A stretch of DNA of 64,000 nucleotides from Tiliqua scincoides (GCF_035046505.1 NC_089821.1:196502377-196566376), one strand, 5' to 3'; positions 1 through 12,238 are shown, counted from the stretch's first letter. The notes: generated by a model not told the origin, from the sequence alone. A program made the numbers and translations.

Positions 1-846
1 TCACATAGAGGCTGATGGGTTCTGAGCTGTCTGTGACAGATCAGGAGAGAGATCTTGGGGTGGTGGTGGACAGGTCGATGAAAGTGTCGACTCAATGTGT
101 GGCAGCAGTAAAGAAGGCCAATTCTATGCTTGGGATCATTAGAAAAGGTATTGAGAACAAAACGGCTAATATTATAATGCTGTTGTACAAATCAATGGTA
201 AGGGCACAACTGGAGTATTGTGTCCAGTTCTGGTCACCGCACCTCAAAAAAGACATAGTGGAATGGAAAAGGGCAAAAGACTAAGATGATTACAGGGCTG
301 GGGCACCTTCCTTATGAGGAAAGGCTACGGCGTTTGGGCCTCTTCAGCCTAGAAAAGAGACGCTTGAGGGGGGACATGATTGAGACATACAAAATTATGC
401 AGGGGATGGACAGAGTGGATAGAGAGATGCTCTTTACCTCTCACATAATACCGGAACCAGGGGACATCCACTAAAATTGAGTGTTGGGAGAGTTAGAACA
501 GACAAAAGAAAATATTGCTTTACTCAGCGTGCGGTTGGTCTGTGGAACTCCTTGCCACAGGATGTGGTGACGGCGTCTGGCCTGGATGCCTTTAAAAAGG
601 GGATTGGACAAGTTTCTGGAGGAAAAATCCATTACGAGTTACAAGCCATGTGTATGTGTATGTACAACCTCCTGATTTTAGGAATGGGCTATGTCAGAAT
701 GCCAGATGCAAGGGAGGGCACCAGGATGAAGTCTCTTGTTATCTGGTGTGCTCCCTGGGGCATTTGGTGGGTCCCTGTGAGATACAGGGAGCTGGACTAG
801 ATGGGCCTGTGGCCTGAACCAGTGGGGCTGTTCTTATGTTCTTAAA
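1..846 (+). mobile_element. CR1-clade LINE, 3' end of ORF2 plus 3' UTR
   Basis: The window opens inside a CR1-type non-LTR retrotransposon. The three plus frames across 15-800 read the C-terminal part of its polymerase [51 protein letters not shown], then [23 protein letters not shown] and [12 protein letters not shown]. The reading frame is broken twice (near 284 and 475), so the copy is dead. A short 3' UTR follows and ends in the tail TTCTTATGTTCTTA near 846, the same tail seen in the copies at 6026 and 22411. Clade assignment rests on recalled resemblance to bird and reptile CR1 proteins. Confidence 0.8.
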
Positions 847-1823
847 TACTGATACACTTTATTTTCCTTTCTGAATTATTAAAAGGTACCTGAATGTTCA
901 AAAAATATAAACTGCATGCGTAAAAGACAGCTGGAGTTGAAAATGGAATTTGTTCAGGTAACAGTAAATTAACAGGTCATATGGAAGAAGAACTATGGTA
1001 AAAATGTCAAATTCTACCTTTTCTGGTTCATTTTAATTCATACCCATTTTCAGCTGAGCAATTTCCAAAAGCATATCAGAACAATATTCAAAAACATGTA
1101 TTCTGATCTTATTAAGAGTTGAGTTCTATGTTCTGCTGTTCAGAAATAAAAGAGCATAGATTTGTGTTCATGGTTCTCAGTGAGGTACAAGAAAGTCCCT
1201 TTCCACAATACAGTACTAGAAGCCGGGCTTTCCCTTTGCGTTTAAAAAGGTAGCAGCCATCTTTAGCACTATAATTCTAGAGGAGAGAAGAAACCACTAC
1301 ATGGCACAGGAGATTTACAAAGGAAGCACTGGGGGAAAGCCAGATCCAACTTCAGCTCTGTATACCATTCCATAAATATCACCAACACCAGCACAGCATT
1401 GCAACTCCTAGGTGCTTCTTTTAAACTGCAAGCTCAGCAAAGTTATTCAGCTTTGTTTCAGTTATCTCACATAAGATGCTGTGGCAGCTGTTTCACATAC
1501 CAGACAATGATAGACTGGGTTGTTCATTTGATTTCCTCTTGTGTAGGACTGGAAATTCAACAGATTTGATTTAAACTTTGATTAAATATCTTGCTTAATT
1601 ATGTCTCTTTAGATTCCTGAACACAGTAATGTAGCATCGTTGCATCATCAAGCTCTGGGTACCCAACACCACACTACTGCCTGAGCGAAAAGAATGAGAG
1701 ATAGTCCTATGTGCCTTAAAAACTTGCATCTGGTATTTTGAACATTATCAACCCAAATAAAGTCACCGTTCCATTTGCTTGTGATCCTCAAGCTCTAAAG
1801 TCGTTTTTAAAAGAGGGAACTAA
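847..1823. other. AT-rich intergenic DNA, nothing recognised
   Basis: No open frame of note, no splice-flanked coding block and no repeat family that I recognise. Confidence 0.5.
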
Positions 1824-1912
1824 AAGCCCAATCCTATGCATGTCTACTCAGAAGTAAGTTCCATTGCAGTCAATGGGGTTTACTCCCAGGAAAGTATACA
1901 TAGGATTGGGCT
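1824..1912. mobile_element. Short palindromic MITE (family A)
   Basis: An 88-bp element whose ends are inverted copies of AGCCCAATCCTATG. The centre is itself palindromic (GAAGTAAGTTCCATTG against CAATGGGGTTTACTCCC). The same unit recurs about ten times in the window in both orientations. Confidence 0.7.
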
Positions 1913-4480
1913 GTAGGTACACTACCCCGAGCTCCATGGAGGAAGGGCAGTACAAAAATGTGAAAAATATATTAAATCTTGCAATGTTAGAAACTTATTG
2001 CAACAAACCAACTGTACTAACAACAGTTACATCTGCTGGAACACTTTGTATAGTCATTTTAATGATAAAATGAATGGAGACCATCCTGACAGAGACAGAT
2101 CCTTGAGGCTGAAACTCATGTGATATTGGCAGATTCATACCTTTAACTCCAGTTCCAGCCTAATTATGTGAAAAGAGTGTGTGCACATGCACGTGGAGGG
2201 ACAAAGGTTTAATTTAAAAAGGAAAAGCAGCACATGCATGAGGAGCTCTGAACCATTTTGTCCACTACCACTTCCCTCCTCACATTCCACTTAGGGGAAG
2301 TGTAGCTGCTCAACAGTGGAGCACGGTTTGTCTGTGACATGAGTGGGTCACTATGAGAAGAGTAGTCACAGGAGCATGTACGGTTGCCTCATAACACAGG
2401 ATCCGCATCCCCTGCTTAATATGTGAATGGAGAAGATCTATGTTCATCACAGTCAATGTGACATTTGGACCTCAGCCCTCTCTATTTTGAGAAAATTGAT
2501 TCATGGTCTCCTAGATAAATTAATGGGACTTAAAATGATTAATTTTGCTACATTTTGACTGATAATTGAATAATGCATTAATAATCTATTTTTCCATCAC
2601 CAAAATCACTTAATAAAACTGTAAAAGCAAGACACTTTATTTTTACCATTCACCTTCAGTATCTAACATCCTAACAAACCATCTGCGAACATGTGCAAAA
2701 GGACCCAATCATTGTTTTTAATCCTCTCAGAGCTCTCATGAGAAGAGTGTGTTTAAAAGAACTACAAAGCTGCTTAGGTGGTGCAAGATGTAGTGCGAAA
2801 GATGCATACAGACAGGAAAGTGACAAGGTCTCCTGAGGAAAATGTTCAGTCACTGTGCATGCCTTACAAACACACTCTGTCCCCACTTCTGAGGATTAGA
2901 ATGCATCACAGAAATTGGAGGGAGGGAGAAGAGAGGAGAGACACACAGCTGGGTGCATCCTTGCATTTAAACAACACTGTCTTTTAATGTTCTCCTGATT
3001 TCCCCTCATCTACTATAGCTGCTAAATGAAGACCCTGTTCCATTTTCAATTTTTGTATAGAAGAAAGCAGACTTTCCCCATTTCAAATTGAAAAATCTAC
3101 ATGAAAAGACAAATGCTTAATGCATCACAAAGCAGATTTAATGTTTTAAAAGGAGAGTTGGCTTAGATACACATTGTACAGATGCAGCAAGATGCTGAAA
3201 CCCACAGTGTGGTGTCTGGAATGCTTCGCTCATCCAAATGCGCCTGGAAAGGAACTGAAATGCGGATCAGTGGTCTCTTCTGAGGCAAAGAGAAAGAAGA
3301 AGCCCCAGGGAGGAGATGCAGGAATCAAAGGAGAAAAGGGAGGAAAGAGCTCTCTTTCAGACCTCACCACCCTTGGGCATTTTGTGGATCTCCTGCTTTC
3401 TTCCCTGAAAGCTCTCTTTGTCACACATACAAATCCTGCAAGATTTATTTGCAAGGGAGGGAGGAGTCATTTTATTTATTATTTCTTGCACTCCCCCCTT
3501 TTGCAGTTAAGTTGCAGCACATAAAACCCTGGGATGAATCTCAGTGGTTCTCTCTCGCAGCCCCCTCCCCCTCCAAACTAGTAAAAACCTCACTGTGTGT
3601 GAGTTACAGAGGGTGGAGACCTGGACAGATTTCAAAACGTTGCAAGGGCCCAAAAGGAAGAGAAAGGCAGCATGTGCCTGTGGAAAACCCAGCTGTGAGG
3701 AGGACCATCAATTATTAAGCGCATTACATCATCGCAGTCATTATCACCCTCTTCCACATTCAACATGCTCCAGAAGGCTATCTAATTGATCTGCTGCTCA
3801 CAAGGCAAGGCACTCCCCTCAGCAGGGGTTATCCGATGTTCCTTATTCCAAGGGGCATTCCCTTCTTTTAAAAGAACATCTTATATTCCAGAACATCTCA
3901 GCACCATGGAACATGACGGGGCGGCAACCAACCCTCATTTCAGAAAGCCCCGCTCCACACTATGCTGTGGGTCAGGCGCTCCTTCTTCAAACGTCACAGC
4001 CACCAGCTGGGTCACAACAAGGGCCAATCCCAAAGAGCAATCAGGATCTTGCCTGGACGGGTTAGCACTTCTGCAGAGACCCCCTACTCTTTCCCAGCAG
4101 GCCACACAACATCCTAGTCATCGAATATATGAGAAAACTTTTCATGCCAAAGCCTTCTGCCAGAGGCTAACGCAGGGCACCTTACCCAAGCAGAGCTCCA
4201 CTCAAACCATCTCTTGGATACATGGTACACGCAAATAGGCTACCAGATTTCTCTAGATGGCCAAGAAGCACAGTGAGCATGGAAATTATGCTCCCTTCTC
4301 CCCTTGCCCATGCTGAATGGCACCATTCCAGCATTCTGTGGTCCTTCCAAAGCAAACCATTTCTGGTGATGATGGATAGGCGCCCTCCTCCCAAGTCTTT
4401 GGGCCCAGCCCTGAACACTAGCCCACCATGTTTCCTTCTCCCCTCACCCCCTTTGCTCTCCATGCGCAGCACACCCAGCC
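1913..4480. other. Intergenic DNA, nothing recognised
   Basis: Mixed-composition DNA. Two plus frames of 116 and 150 codons (3174-3524, 3786-4238) look like chance frames: no domain is visible and the amino-acid composition is erratic. The AT-rich block at about 2500-2640 contains several ATTA/TAAT homeodomain-like cores and could be conserved non-coding DNA. Confidence 0.4.
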
Positions 4481-4514
4481 AGGGCCTGGAGAGGCTCTGA
4501 ACTCAGAGGGCGAT

Positions 4515-5450
4515 TCCAGGGGCTGCCAGGGGCACTTCCGCGCGAAAGGGTCACCCCACCGTAGCCTCCAAGCCAGCCCGGCTGCACAAAAGCAGGCGCC
4601 TGCCTCCGCGCCTCCTGCTCTCTTACCTGAAGCGCCTGCAGCAACGCCCCCCCTGGCTCACTGCAGGGTCTTGCGGCGGTGGGAGAGCTTCCCCCCTCTC
4701 CAGAGAAAGCTTCCTCGCGCGCCCTGCTGCCGCGCCCCCGACCGAACCCTGCTGCTTGTTACGAACGCAGGGATGGCAGTAACAGCGGAAGAAGGGAGTG
4801 GGCGGACGCCGAAGTCCCTGCTCCGCTCCGAGGCGGCGCAGCTTTGTCTGGCGCGTGGGCTGCCTGCAGCGCGGTCCGGAGGAAGATGGGCTCCGCTTCC
4901 TCCCCTGCCCAAGACAGAGCCAGGCGAGAAGCAGCCTCAGCCTGTCTCCTCCCCTCCCACCACCGCCACCCAGGCTCCTGACAGATGGCGCAACCGCAGC
5001 ATCGCTGCTCTGGCGCGCCTCCCGGCCAGCGCGCGCGGATGGAGAGGGAGCCCGGGCTCCACAGCCCCTGCGTCAGTTCCCAAAGCTGGGGAGGGGGGAA
5101 GAGTCCCAAGATTGACATCCCCAGCCGGCCTATGGCAAAGCTCCTCTAGGGCAGGGGGGACCGCAGGCCAGGGCGGCTGGAAAGGGACCCGCTGCGCACA
5201 GCAGTTGTGGGAAAGGGTGTGTGCAACGTGCATGCGCCTGACAGAGCGCCCCGCTGGAAAGGGGTCATTCCAACCACTCGCTGACAGAGCAGACGCCTCC
5301 TTTCCTTGCCTGGCTTTTGCCAGACCCGGGCAAGGAAACTGACGTGTCTGCTGTAAGGAGTCCAACCCCACCCACCCCCCTCAGAGATCACACGCGCCAA
5401 ATAAAGTCGCCTAGGCGCGCGCAGACCGCGCCAACACGCTTCAGGATGTG
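4515..5450 (-). promoter_or_regulatory. FYN: CpG island, candidate FYN promoter and non-coding first exon
   Basis: About 0.9 kb of dense CpG and GC-rich sequence, sharply different from its flanks and not built of a repeat I recognise. On the minus strand a consensus splice donor, CTTCAG|GTAAGAG, sits with the last exon base at 4627, so a non-coding exon could start within the island and end there. In mammals FYN lies on this side of CCN6 and is transcribed away from it, with an untranslated first exon in a CpG island, so this is the natural candidate. No FYN coding sequence is in the window, and the gene name is inferred from synteny only. Confidence 0.45.
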
Positions 5451-5628
5451 GTGGTCAGTTTGAGGAGGGCCGCAAGACGAGGCTTTCACCTTGCTCGCCA
5501 CACCACACGCAGCTGGCTTCCACAGCAGCTAGGCAAAGGTCTTGCAGGCAGCAGGGGCTGGGAAGGGCTAGTTCAGTAGGGGCTGGACAAGATGCTGCAA
5601 AGAGGCCTCTGGAGGAAGCCTCAACAAG

Positions 5629-6026
5629 AGGGACATCCACTAAAGTTGAGTGTTAGGACAGACACAAGAAAATAGTTCTTTACCCAGTAAAGAACTGGGT
5701 AATTAGTCTGTGGAAAGTAATTAGTCTGTGGACCTCCTTGCCACAGGAAGTGGTGTCATCTCCCCTCCATGCCTTGAAGAGGGGATTGGATACATTTGTG
5801 GAGGAAAAGTTCATCATGGGTACAAGTCATGGTAGGTATGTGCAAGCTCCTGATTTTAGAAGTAAGCTACCTCAGAATGCCAGATGCAGGGGAGGGCACC
5901 ATGACACAGGTTGTGTCTTGCTGTCTTGTGCGCTCCCCGAAGCATTTGGTGGGCCACTGTGAGACACAGGAAGCTGAACTAGATGGGCCTTTGGCCTGAT
6001 CCAGCAGGGCTCTTCTTATGTTCTTA
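5629..6026 (+). mobile_element. CR1 LINE, 3' fragment
   Basis: Begins at GGGACATCCACTAAAGTTGAG, matching the position near 461 in the first CR1 copy. It carries the end of the polymerase frame, the 3' UTR and the tail TTCTTATGTTCTTA. A short duplication (AGTAATTAGTCTGTGGA-like) occurs at about 5696-5730. Confidence 0.8.
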
Positions 6027-6123
6027 AGTCACTTTGCATGGAGCAAAAGCCACATAAGTCTCACACTGCCTGTTATGGCTGCTGCTCCCCTATTATGTCT
6101 TCTCAAGTTGTAGTACTGTACTA

Positions 6124-7533
6124 CAGTGGTTCTCACACATTTAGCATCGGGACCCACTTTTTAGAATGAGAATCTGTCAGGACCTGTCAGAAGTGATGTC
6201 ATGACCAGAAATGCTATCATCAAGCAGGAAAATTTTTAACATTCCTAGGCTACAATCCTACCCACACTTACCCAGGAATGTCCCATTTACTATCATTGTT
6301 AAAAGATTATACAAAGTAGCTTGTTAAAAGTACATAATAATAATAATAATAAAACTTTATTTTTATCCCGCCCTTCTCCCAAAAAGGGACCCAGGGCAGC
6401 TGACAACATATAAAACAGATTAAAACATAATTTCACAAACAGATAAAAACATATTAAAAAACACATTAGCAGAACCCATAAAAACAGTAGTCAGAAGAGT
6501 CAGAATAAAAGAGCATAAAACAGCAGTTCTTAGAGGAATCGGGCCTGTAAAAAAGCAACTAAAAGATATATAAAAGATGTTAAAAAGGCCATAACGTCAG
6601 AAGGCTTGGTTAAACAACAAGGTCTTCAGGCCTCGCCAAAAGGTCTCAAGAGAGGGAGCCATTCTCAAGTCAAGGGGAAGGGAGTTCCACAATGTTGGTG
6701 CCACTACTGAGAAGGCCCTATTTCTTGCCGCCGCCCCACATACCTCCTTAGGCGGCGGCACTTGTAAAAAGGCCTTCTCTGATGACCTGAGAGGACGAGC
6801 CGGATTGTACGGGAGTAGGCGATCTCTAAGATAACCTGGCCCAGAGCAGTATAGGGCTTTAAAGGTCAAAACCAGCACCTTGAATTGGGCCCGGAAACGA
6901 ATGGGCAGCCAATGTAGCCCCCGGAGAAGCGGGCTGACAGAGTCGAACCGCCTACCTCCAGTGACCACACGGGCTGCCACATTCTGCACTAATTGCAGTT
7001 TCCGAACCGTCTTCAGGGGCAGCCCCACATAAAGCGCGTTACAATAATCTAACCTCGATGTCACTGTAGCATGGATCACCGTGGCCAGGTCTGCACGATC
7101 CAAGTACGGTCGCAGCTGGCGCACCAGCCGAAGCTGAGCAAAGGCCCCCCTAGCCACAGCCGCCACCTGGGAATCCAGGAGCAGCTGCGAGTCCAGGTGG
7201 ACTCCCAAGCTGCGGACCTGCTCCTTCAGAGGGAGTGCAACCCCATTCAGAGCAAGCTGATAATCCAGCACCTGCATCGAGGATTTCCGAACCAGGAGAG
7301 CCTCTGTCTTATCCGGATTTAATTTCAGCTTGTTAGCCCCCATCCAGATCCTCACTGCTTCCAGACAGCGCTCCAGGCCCTCAACCGCCACCCTGGAGTC
7401 TGGAGGAAAGGAGAGATAAAGCTGGTTACAGATAAATGTCTGTAACATTTCCCCAAATGCAGTTAGCATGGTAGCATCAAGTCTAATATTTTAAAAATAA
7501 AATATTGAAATGAATGGGGACCCACCTGAAATT
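6124..7533 (+). mobile_element. Non-autonomous hAT element split by an L2 insertion
   Basis: The left end CAGTGGTTCTCACACATTTAG starts at 6124 and the element runs to about 6334. It resumes at about 7437 (GTCTGTAACATTTCCCC) and stops near 7533, short of the right terminus. The copy at 53277-54572 proves continuity: there AAAAGTACA is followed directly by GGTCTGTAAC. The 1.1 kb between is an L2 LINE on the opposite strand. Confidence 0.7.
6335..7436 (-). mobile_element. L2-clade LINE, 5'-truncated 3' half
   Basis: A minus-strand open frame of about 290 codons (6597-7469) reads the C-terminal half of an L2-type polymerase: NQLYLSFPPDSR, NKLKLNPDKTEALLV, LGVHLDSQL, HATVTSRLDYCNALYVGLP, KLQLVQNVAARV, LHWLPIRFRAQFKVL and APTLWNSLPLDLR. 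The frame is open to its end, so the copy is fairly young. The 3' UTR ends in an (ATT)n tail at about 6337-6356. The 5' end is truncated in the reverse transcriptase domain just after the catalytic aspartates, where it enters a hAT element. Confidence 0.85.
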
Positions 7534-7610
7534 AGCTGTACTGTATTTTACAACATAGTTTTTACAGATAGGAAGTCTGCAATTCTCTTCATATTTATGG
7601 GGAAGTAAGG

Positions 7611-7698
7611 CTGCAATCCTATCCACACTGTCCTGGGAGTAAGCACCATTGATTGTAATGGGCCTTACTTCTGAGTAGACAGGCATAGGATTGGGCTC
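7611..7698. mobile_element. Short palindromic MITE (family A)
   Basis: GGCTGCAATCCTAT at the left, ATAGGATTGGGCTC at the right, flanked on both sides by TAA (and on the right TAAGG). Internal palindrome as in the 1824-1912 copy. Confidence 0.7.
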
Positions 7699-7869
7699 TA
7701 AGGCCCACTGAACAGAGGCACACACAGCATGTGCTGCAAGTTTCCATGGCATTTTGCTCCAAAAGCCCATGCCAAGGTTAATATTCCAGTCCTTGGCAGA
7801 AAGGTCTACTCAGGTATGGTCCATTCATGAGGCAGCAGATTGGGAAGGCTTAACTCTACCCACTTGCAA

Positions 7870-8035
7870 CCCAATCCTATCCAATTTTCCAGTGCAGGTG
7901 CTGCTGTGCCAAAGGGGTATGCACTGCTTCCTGTGTTGGGGGTGCAGTCACAGAGGCCTCCTTAAGGTTTGGGAACATTTGTTCCCTTACCCCAGGGCTG
8001 CATTGCTGTTGCACAGGTGCTGGAAAGTTGAATAG
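7870..8035. mobile_element. Palindromic MITE (family B)
   Basis: A member of a family of about 180 bp with ends CCCAATCCTATCCAA and its inverse. The core holds GGGAACATTTGTTCCCTTAC and GAGGCCTCC motifs shared by six further copies. Confidence 0.65.
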
Positions 8036-8929
8036 GGCTGCCACTTGCCTCCACTATTCCTCTTCCTCCTATCTCTCCCTGGATTGGAAAAAGTAGAGGG
8101 GGATGAAGCAAAGGAGGAAGTGTGGAAGGGAGAAGAATGCTGGGTCACAGTCTCCTTTTCCCAATCCAAGAAGTGGAGGAAGCAGAGGTTGGCACATTAC
8201 CAGTTAAGGGGAACATGTGGCGCAGTGCCACAGGAGGTCTTGGGCTGATTCTACTTTTCACTATAGAAAACAAGGATGCCCTTGACCCTTAGTATATTTC
8301 TAAATATTTGCGGTTTTTCATCACTCAGCCTCACACTGAATGGACATCTACAGTTCATTTGAATTGCAGTCCTAAGCATGGTTACCAGGAAGTAAGTTCC
8401 ATCAAACTCAATAGAACTTAATTTGTCAGCAAACGTGGCTGGAATATTTCAAGAGCAAGGAGAACCAGGGGAAAACTAATCAATAATAATATTTATTATT
8501 ATTTCTCACAGTGATTTCCTTTCTCAATGGCCAGTTATGAACAGTCTCCCCCTTTTTCATTTTTATAACAATTTCTTTTTGAGGTGGAACCATTGGTTTT
8601 CAGAGGTCTCATATGCTGTCAAGTGGATGTCACAGTGGTAATCACATAGTCATAAATAATCCAGGGCTGGCCCTTATTCTTTTTTTCCTGGCTGTAGTTT
8701 TCCTGGCATACAACATCTGTTTCCTATTCTTCAGAAAATCAGTATTCATTAGAGGGTTGCATTCTATTGTGACTGAAAGATTCCATGCCACAAAATTATG
8801 AAATTCAAAGTTCAGCTATCCATGTATTTTGCAAGAAGCTATCTGTAATTTATTTTGCAATAGTAGTGATAAGCTGTGAACTCTTTTGGTTCACCTTCAA
8901 GTGAGAACTCCTACAGAAGGTAGGATGTA

Positions 8930-9136
8930 ATGCAATCCTACGCATGTTTATAGCAAGTAGAACATGCATAGGATTGTGCTCAGTTGGGTCTACTCACAGG
9001 AAGGTGTGCACAGGATTGTAGCCTTTGAGGAAGGCCTACTGAATGCAGTTCTACAATCCTATGCATGTCTACAAAGAAGTAAATCCTAATGTGTTCAATT
9101 ATGCTTACTTCCAGGAAAGTCTACATAGGATTGTGA
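8930..9136. mobile_element. Two adjacent family A MITE copies
   Basis: The unit at 9052-9136 is complete (ACAATCCTATGCATG ... ACATAGGATTGTG). The stretch 8930-9028 is a rearranged or doubled unit with three ATCCTA/TAGGAT ends. Confidence 0.55.
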
Positions 9137-9345
9137 CCACTGTTACTTATTGAGTAAGTGAATCATTTACTCTAAATAATTGCTAAATCTGACTCCAGTT
9201 CATATGTGTGAATGGGGAGTTATAACTAGGGTTACCAGCTACAAAGTAGGAAAGAGTACCTATACCTTTAACCTTTTTAAACCCTTACATATTGAGTTGC
9301 ACCTACCAAAATTCTTTCTTCTATACTATGGTTAAAGGTATAGGC

Positions 9346-10144
9346 CTGTGGTTTTCAAACTTGCAGGGAATTTGAATCCCGTAGTAAGTCATTGTGGGGG
9401 CAGGGGGGAGGCAGCGGCACGATCTCCAGGATTACGCTGCTCAGGGGGCTGCAGGGGTTTGGTGCACTTGCCCAAGCCCCCTGCAGCCGCCAGGGGATGC
9501 AGGAAGCCCTGTGCGACCTTTGACAGGGCTCCCCGGGTCAGGGAAGGTGACAGCGGAGTGATCGTGCCCCGCTCTGCTAAACCAGAAGTGGTGCGCGATC
9601 GCCCCACTTCCCCTTTTGACCGGGCTGCAGGAACTGGGGTGCACCCTCCAGTCCCTGCAGCAGCCATCCCTGTAGGGCTCCTTGGGTCAGGGAATGAGAG
9701 TGGGGCGATGGTGCTCTGCCTCCGCAAAACAGGGAGCGGAGCACGATTGCCCCACTCTCACTTTCCCTGACCTGAGGAGCCAGGCTCCCCACAGCCAGGG
9801 ACGGCTGCTGCAGGGACTGGAGGGTGCATCCCAGTTCCTGCAGCCTGGTCAAAAGGGAATGTGGAGCGATCATGCACAACTTCCAGTTTAGTGGAGCGGG
9901 GCGCGATCGCTCCTCTGTCACCTTCCCTGACCCGGGGAGCCCTGCCGAAGGTCGCACAGGGCTCCCCACACCCCCAGGGGGCTGCAGGGGGCTTGGGCAA
10001 GTGCACCAAGCCCCTGCAGCCCCCCTGGAGCAGCACGACCCTGGGGATCGCGCCACTGCCTCCTGGCTGCCCCCGCCCCTTAAGGGGAAAGGGACCAGGA
10101 CCCTCAGGCTGGGGTGTCGCGACGCCCCGGTTTGAATACCACTG
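9346..10144. mobile_element. hAT fold-back element, 799 bp, with perfect 8-bp duplication
   Basis: The ends are CTGTGGTTTTCAAAC and its inverse GTTTGAATACCACTG. The flanks 9338-9345 and 10145-10152 are both GTATAGGC, an exact 8-bp target-site duplication as made by hAT transposases. Inside, about 9402-9722 is repeated in reverse complement at about 9735-10075, so nearly the whole element is one GC-rich palindrome centred near 9728. It has no transposase frame. The open frames of 100-160 codons here are by-products of the GC-rich palindrome. Confidence 0.85.
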
Positions 10145-11061
10145 GTATAGGCACTTGTTCTTCATTGTATCTGGTAACCCTAGTAATAACTACCTTTAGG
10201 CAGCCTGCCTCCTTGCCTTTGCCTGTCAGGAGACGGAGGGGGTTAATCCTGTGGCAATTGATCATGCTAGTTCTTATTCCCCATTTTTCCTCCTGTCCCT
10301 CCCCCCTGGCTCTCCTCAGACTTGTGCCAGCACTTGGGCAGCATACTGGGGAGCAAGTGAAATATTTTTACTTATCTCCTATAGACTGTCCAATCATACC
10401 CACCACCACCACAGAATACAGTGTATGCTCCGTTGGTGTGGCGTTATGCTATAATGTGGCAGGGGAAAGAATTGGGCAGTCACTTACATCATTGTAAGCA
10501 ACACAGAGCATTAAACCCTGAGGCAAAATGATTTAAGATAGTGGAAGACAAAGTCTGTATTTTCAGGGGCTGCTATAATCCTCAGACATAAGTCCAAGAG
10601 CTGGAAAAATCTGGCCCTCCTTGCAAATGGTTAGGTTCTCTAGTAAAGTTGCCATCATATACCAGATTGGGGTTCACACAGGTAGTGTGAGATCGCAGTC
10701 TGAGGTTGACAAACAGATGTGCATGCTGTAAGCTCCATGCAAGAGGCAGATTGGCAAAGGACCTTTGTCTTTACAGAATGTACATGAAATCACTGTTCAA
10801 ATCTTTATATGAAATAAACATGGTGGAATATTGCTTCTTCTCTCTACAACTAAATATGTGAGCAAACAATGTTTCCTATACCTTTATTAGAATTTGGTAG
10901 TTTCTGGGGGCCAGATATCGTTGCTATGGGGGCTGGATCCAGCTGCACATCTGTCCTCTAAGATATGAACACATTTTCTCCTTATGCTTCCTTTTTCTAT
11001 CATTGTTTGCAGCCATTGCAGTTGACCTTTTTTCCCTTTATAAAATAGTGACCCTCTCACT
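10145..11061. other. Intergenic DNA with a possible decayed MITE
   Basis: A stretch at about 10200-10500 ends in AATTGGGCAG and has a composition like the longer palindromic elements, but its left end is not clear. The rest shows nothing recognisable. Confidence 0.3.
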
Positions 11062-11166
11062 CACAGCAATCCTACACATGTTTATTCAGAAGCAAGTCTT
11101 ACTAGGTTCGATGGCATTAGTAAGTAGTGTATGCAAAGTAAGTATGCATAAGATAGGATCAGGCTG
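11062..11166. mobile_element. Family A MITE, diverged copy
   Basis: CAGCAATCCTACACATG at the left and a diverged TAGGATCAGGCTG at the right, with the internal TTCAGAAGCAAGTC typical of the family. Confidence 0.5.
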
Positions 11167-11494
11167 TTAATTGCATATAGCTGCTCCTTTAATCTCAGAA
11201 TTAATTAGAATACCCATGCATTTTGGTATATTCCTAGCTCTTTCTCTCTAACTTCTGAGCCACATATGTTTATCCTTTGATCATGCGTCATTCCAAGTAT
11301 ACTATTTTGACAACTTCCATGAATCTTCAGAAGCACGTATCAAAGTTCCTTTGACTTTCATGCAAACCACCTGAAAACAGCAGGCACAGATATAATGAGA
11401 AGAGAAATACAGTAGTGTTCCATACATAAGCAACCTGGTCCAGTACAGAGCAGGGCAAGCTTAAGGCTGTTGACTGCTCACTTAACATCTTTTT

Positions 11495-11696
11495 GGGCCC
11501 AGTCCTATCCAACTTTCAAGCACTGATGCAGGCATCCCAATAGGGCATGTGCCAACAGGGCATGTGCTGCATCCTGCAGTGGGGGGGGGGGGGGCAGAAA
11601 CAGAGGCCTCCTCAAGGTAAGGGAAAGTTTGTTCCCTTACCTAAGGGCTGCATTGCAGCTGCATCAGGGCTGGAAAGTTGGAAAGGATTGGGCCCT
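11495..11696. mobile_element. Palindromic MITE (family B) with poly-G tract
   Basis: GGGCCCAGTCCTATCCAAC at the left and GGAAAGGATTGGGCCCT at the right, core GGGAAAGTTTGTTCCC. A run of 13 G near 11580 has expanded in the middle. Confidence 0.7.
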
Positions 11697-11802
11697 GTGT
11701 ATGTTTAGGATTGCAGCCCTAGCTGAGGTTGCAGCATACAACAATGGATGGCACACTGCATATAAGCAAATATAATAAGCCCCCAACATCATCCCTCTAG
11801 GC

Positions 11803-12238
11803 CAGGGCTCTCCAAACTTTTCAGTACAAGGGCCACTTCATATATTTGACACATTTTCAAATGGACTGGAAAAAATCAGTTTTATAAATGAATGAATTAA
11901 ATTTAAATGGATGACTTGGGTTGCAATCCTAACCACACTTTCCTGAGAGTAAGCCCCATTGAACAAAATAGGACTTACTTCTGAGTAGACCTGGTTAGGA
12001 TTGTGCCCTAAATTTTACTTGGATCTTTTCTTGTAATCAGCATGATATAATTCAGCATAAATGAGAAATGTGGCAATTACAAAGAAACAATGCTGTGCTT
12101 AAACTGAGAAAATATACATAACGAGTAAATATGTCAAACAGTAGCACATGCTTTTTCAAAAAAACAAGTTGCTTTGGGCCAGATAAAATCTTGTGGCGAG
12201 ATGGATATAGCCCCCAGGCTGCAATTTGGAGACCCTTG
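11803..12238. mobile_element. Non-autonomous hAT element carrying a nested family A MITE
   Basis: Ends CAGGGCTCTCCAAACTTTT and TTTGGAGACCCTTG. The flanks CTCTAGGC (11795-11802) and CTCTAGAG (12239-12246) match at 6 of 8 positions. A family A MITE (about 11921-12009, TTGCAATCCTAACC ... GGTTAGGATTGTG) is inserted inside. Confidence 0.7.

Noticed and set aside
4428-5342. 304-codon plus-strand open frame, plus overlapping frames on both strands
   Set aside because: It lies in the CpG island where stop codons are rare. Composition is low-complexity A/P/R/S, several frames are open at once, and no domain is visible.
6597-7469. 290-codon open frame as a host gene
   Set aside because: It is clearly an L2 LINE polymerase end with a LINE 3' UTR and tail behind it.
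9348-10165. Frames of 100-160 codons on both strands
   Set aside because: They are mirror images of each other produced by the GC-rich palindromic hAT element.
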